A stretch of DNA of 14,419 bases from Spirosoma sp. (GTDB lineage: Bacteria; Bacteroidota; Bacteroidia; Cytophagales; Spirosomataceae). Both the position numbers and the translations under genes were made by a program. How positions within the stretch are numbered: position 1 is the stretch's first letter; every line of letters starts with the position of its first letter. The stretch lies in contig JANXVQ010000060.1 of NCBI GenBank assembly GCA_025351545.1, forward strand, positions 1-14,419, in the 5' to 3' direction. Shown one piece after another: positions 14,183 through 14,419 of this stretch. Below the pieces are notes generated by a model that had not been told where the DNA came from, searched no databases, and saw nothing but the letters and a program-made list of their open reading frames with translations.

Positions 14183-14419
14183 ATGCGCGTATTAATTTTT
14201 CTCCTTTTAAGTACTCTGGTCATCAATCAACCCACTCTTGCCCAAAAATCTGACCCAATTACAGTCGCTACTTATAACCTCCGCTATAAAAATAAAAGTG
14301 ATGGCGTCAACGCTTGGGAGAATCGAAGGGAAAATGTCAAAGCCTTAATCCGTTTCCACGAATTCGACCTTTTCGGAACCCAGGAAGCCTTACGCGAACA
14401 ACTAAATGACGTGGCTGAA
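14183..14419 (+). CDS. Secreted endonuclease/exonuclease/phosphatase family protein, 3'-truncated by window edge
   Basis: An open frame runs from the ATG at 14183 to the window end, 79 codons without a stop. Residues 1-20 are a signal peptide (MRVLIFLLLSTLVINQPTLA, followed by QKS). The mature start is the N-terminal strand of the EEP (DNase I-like) fold: ITVATYNLRYKN, where the Asn is a metal and active-site residue. WENRRENVKALIRFHEFDLFG and TQEALREQL follow, with the glutamate of TQEA as the conserved metal ligand. The family hydrolyses phosphodiesters or phosphomonoesters of nucleic acids, sugars or lipids. This secreted subgroup with 'W..R+..v..li....pDl.G.QEa' is common in Bacteroidota, and its substrate is not known from the sequence. 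The catalytic histidines lie beyond the window. It follows the long terminator by 76 bases, so it has its own promoter, which I could not locate. Confidence 0.88.
   Translation, partial: MRVLIFLLLSTLVINQPTLAQKSDPITVATYNLRYKNKSDGVNAWENRRENVKALIRFHEFDLFGTQEALREQLNDVAE

Noticed and set aside
1..14419. CRISPR array, insertion sequence, tRNA, rRNA or prophage
   Set aside because: No spaced direct repeats, transposase or integrase motifs, or RNA-gene signatures were seen on either strand.

Overview
The window looks like chromosomal DNA from a Bacteroidota bacterium, most likely of the order Cytophagales (Spirosoma-like). I infer this from the protein types and have not run a search. The evidence is a DUF3078 outer-membrane protein, Bacteroidota-style FtsW, FtsA and FtsZ tails, mostly absent Shine-Dalgarno sequences, and several matches to the Bacteroidota -7 promoter element TAnnTTTG.

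Left part (1-2978): the 3' portion of an ECF-type RNA polymerase sigma factor gene with an unusual hydrophobic C-terminal tail. It is followed by a small acidic protein gene, an MscS-like membrane protein gene that overlaps it, a secreted DUF3078 protein gene and a shortened mscL. All are on the + strand, and together they look like an envelope or osmotic-stress group.

Centre (3070-11871): the second half of the division and cell wall (dcw) cluster, in the order murD, ftsW, murG, murC, ftsQ, ftsA, ftsZ, all on +. MurC and MurD add the first (L-Ala) and second (D-Glu) amino acids of the peptidoglycan stem peptide. MurG makes lipid II. FtsW polymerises it at the septum. FtsQ, FtsA and FtsZ build and anchor the divisome. 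The usual upstream half (mraZ to mraY) is not next to murD here. Hairpins lie before murD, between murG and murC (around an alternative murC start codon), and between ftsA and ftsZ. A strong bidirectional terminator closes the run after ftsZ.

Right part (12002-14419): ffh (signal recognition particle GTPase) on the - strand, convergent with ftsZ. Next come a 377-base non-coding stretch with promoter-like sites facing both ways, a small secreted or lipoprotein-like protein of unknown function, a very long terminator hairpin, and the first 79 codons of a secreted endonuclease/exonuclease/phosphatase-family protein that runs off the window.

I found no mobile element, CRISPR array, tRNA or rRNA, and no clear new multi-gene system. 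The items most worth a second look are the tailed sigma factor with its small partner gene, the truncated MscL beside an MscS-like gene, the hairpin enclosing the alternative murC start, and the substituted nucleotide-binding loop of FtsZ.
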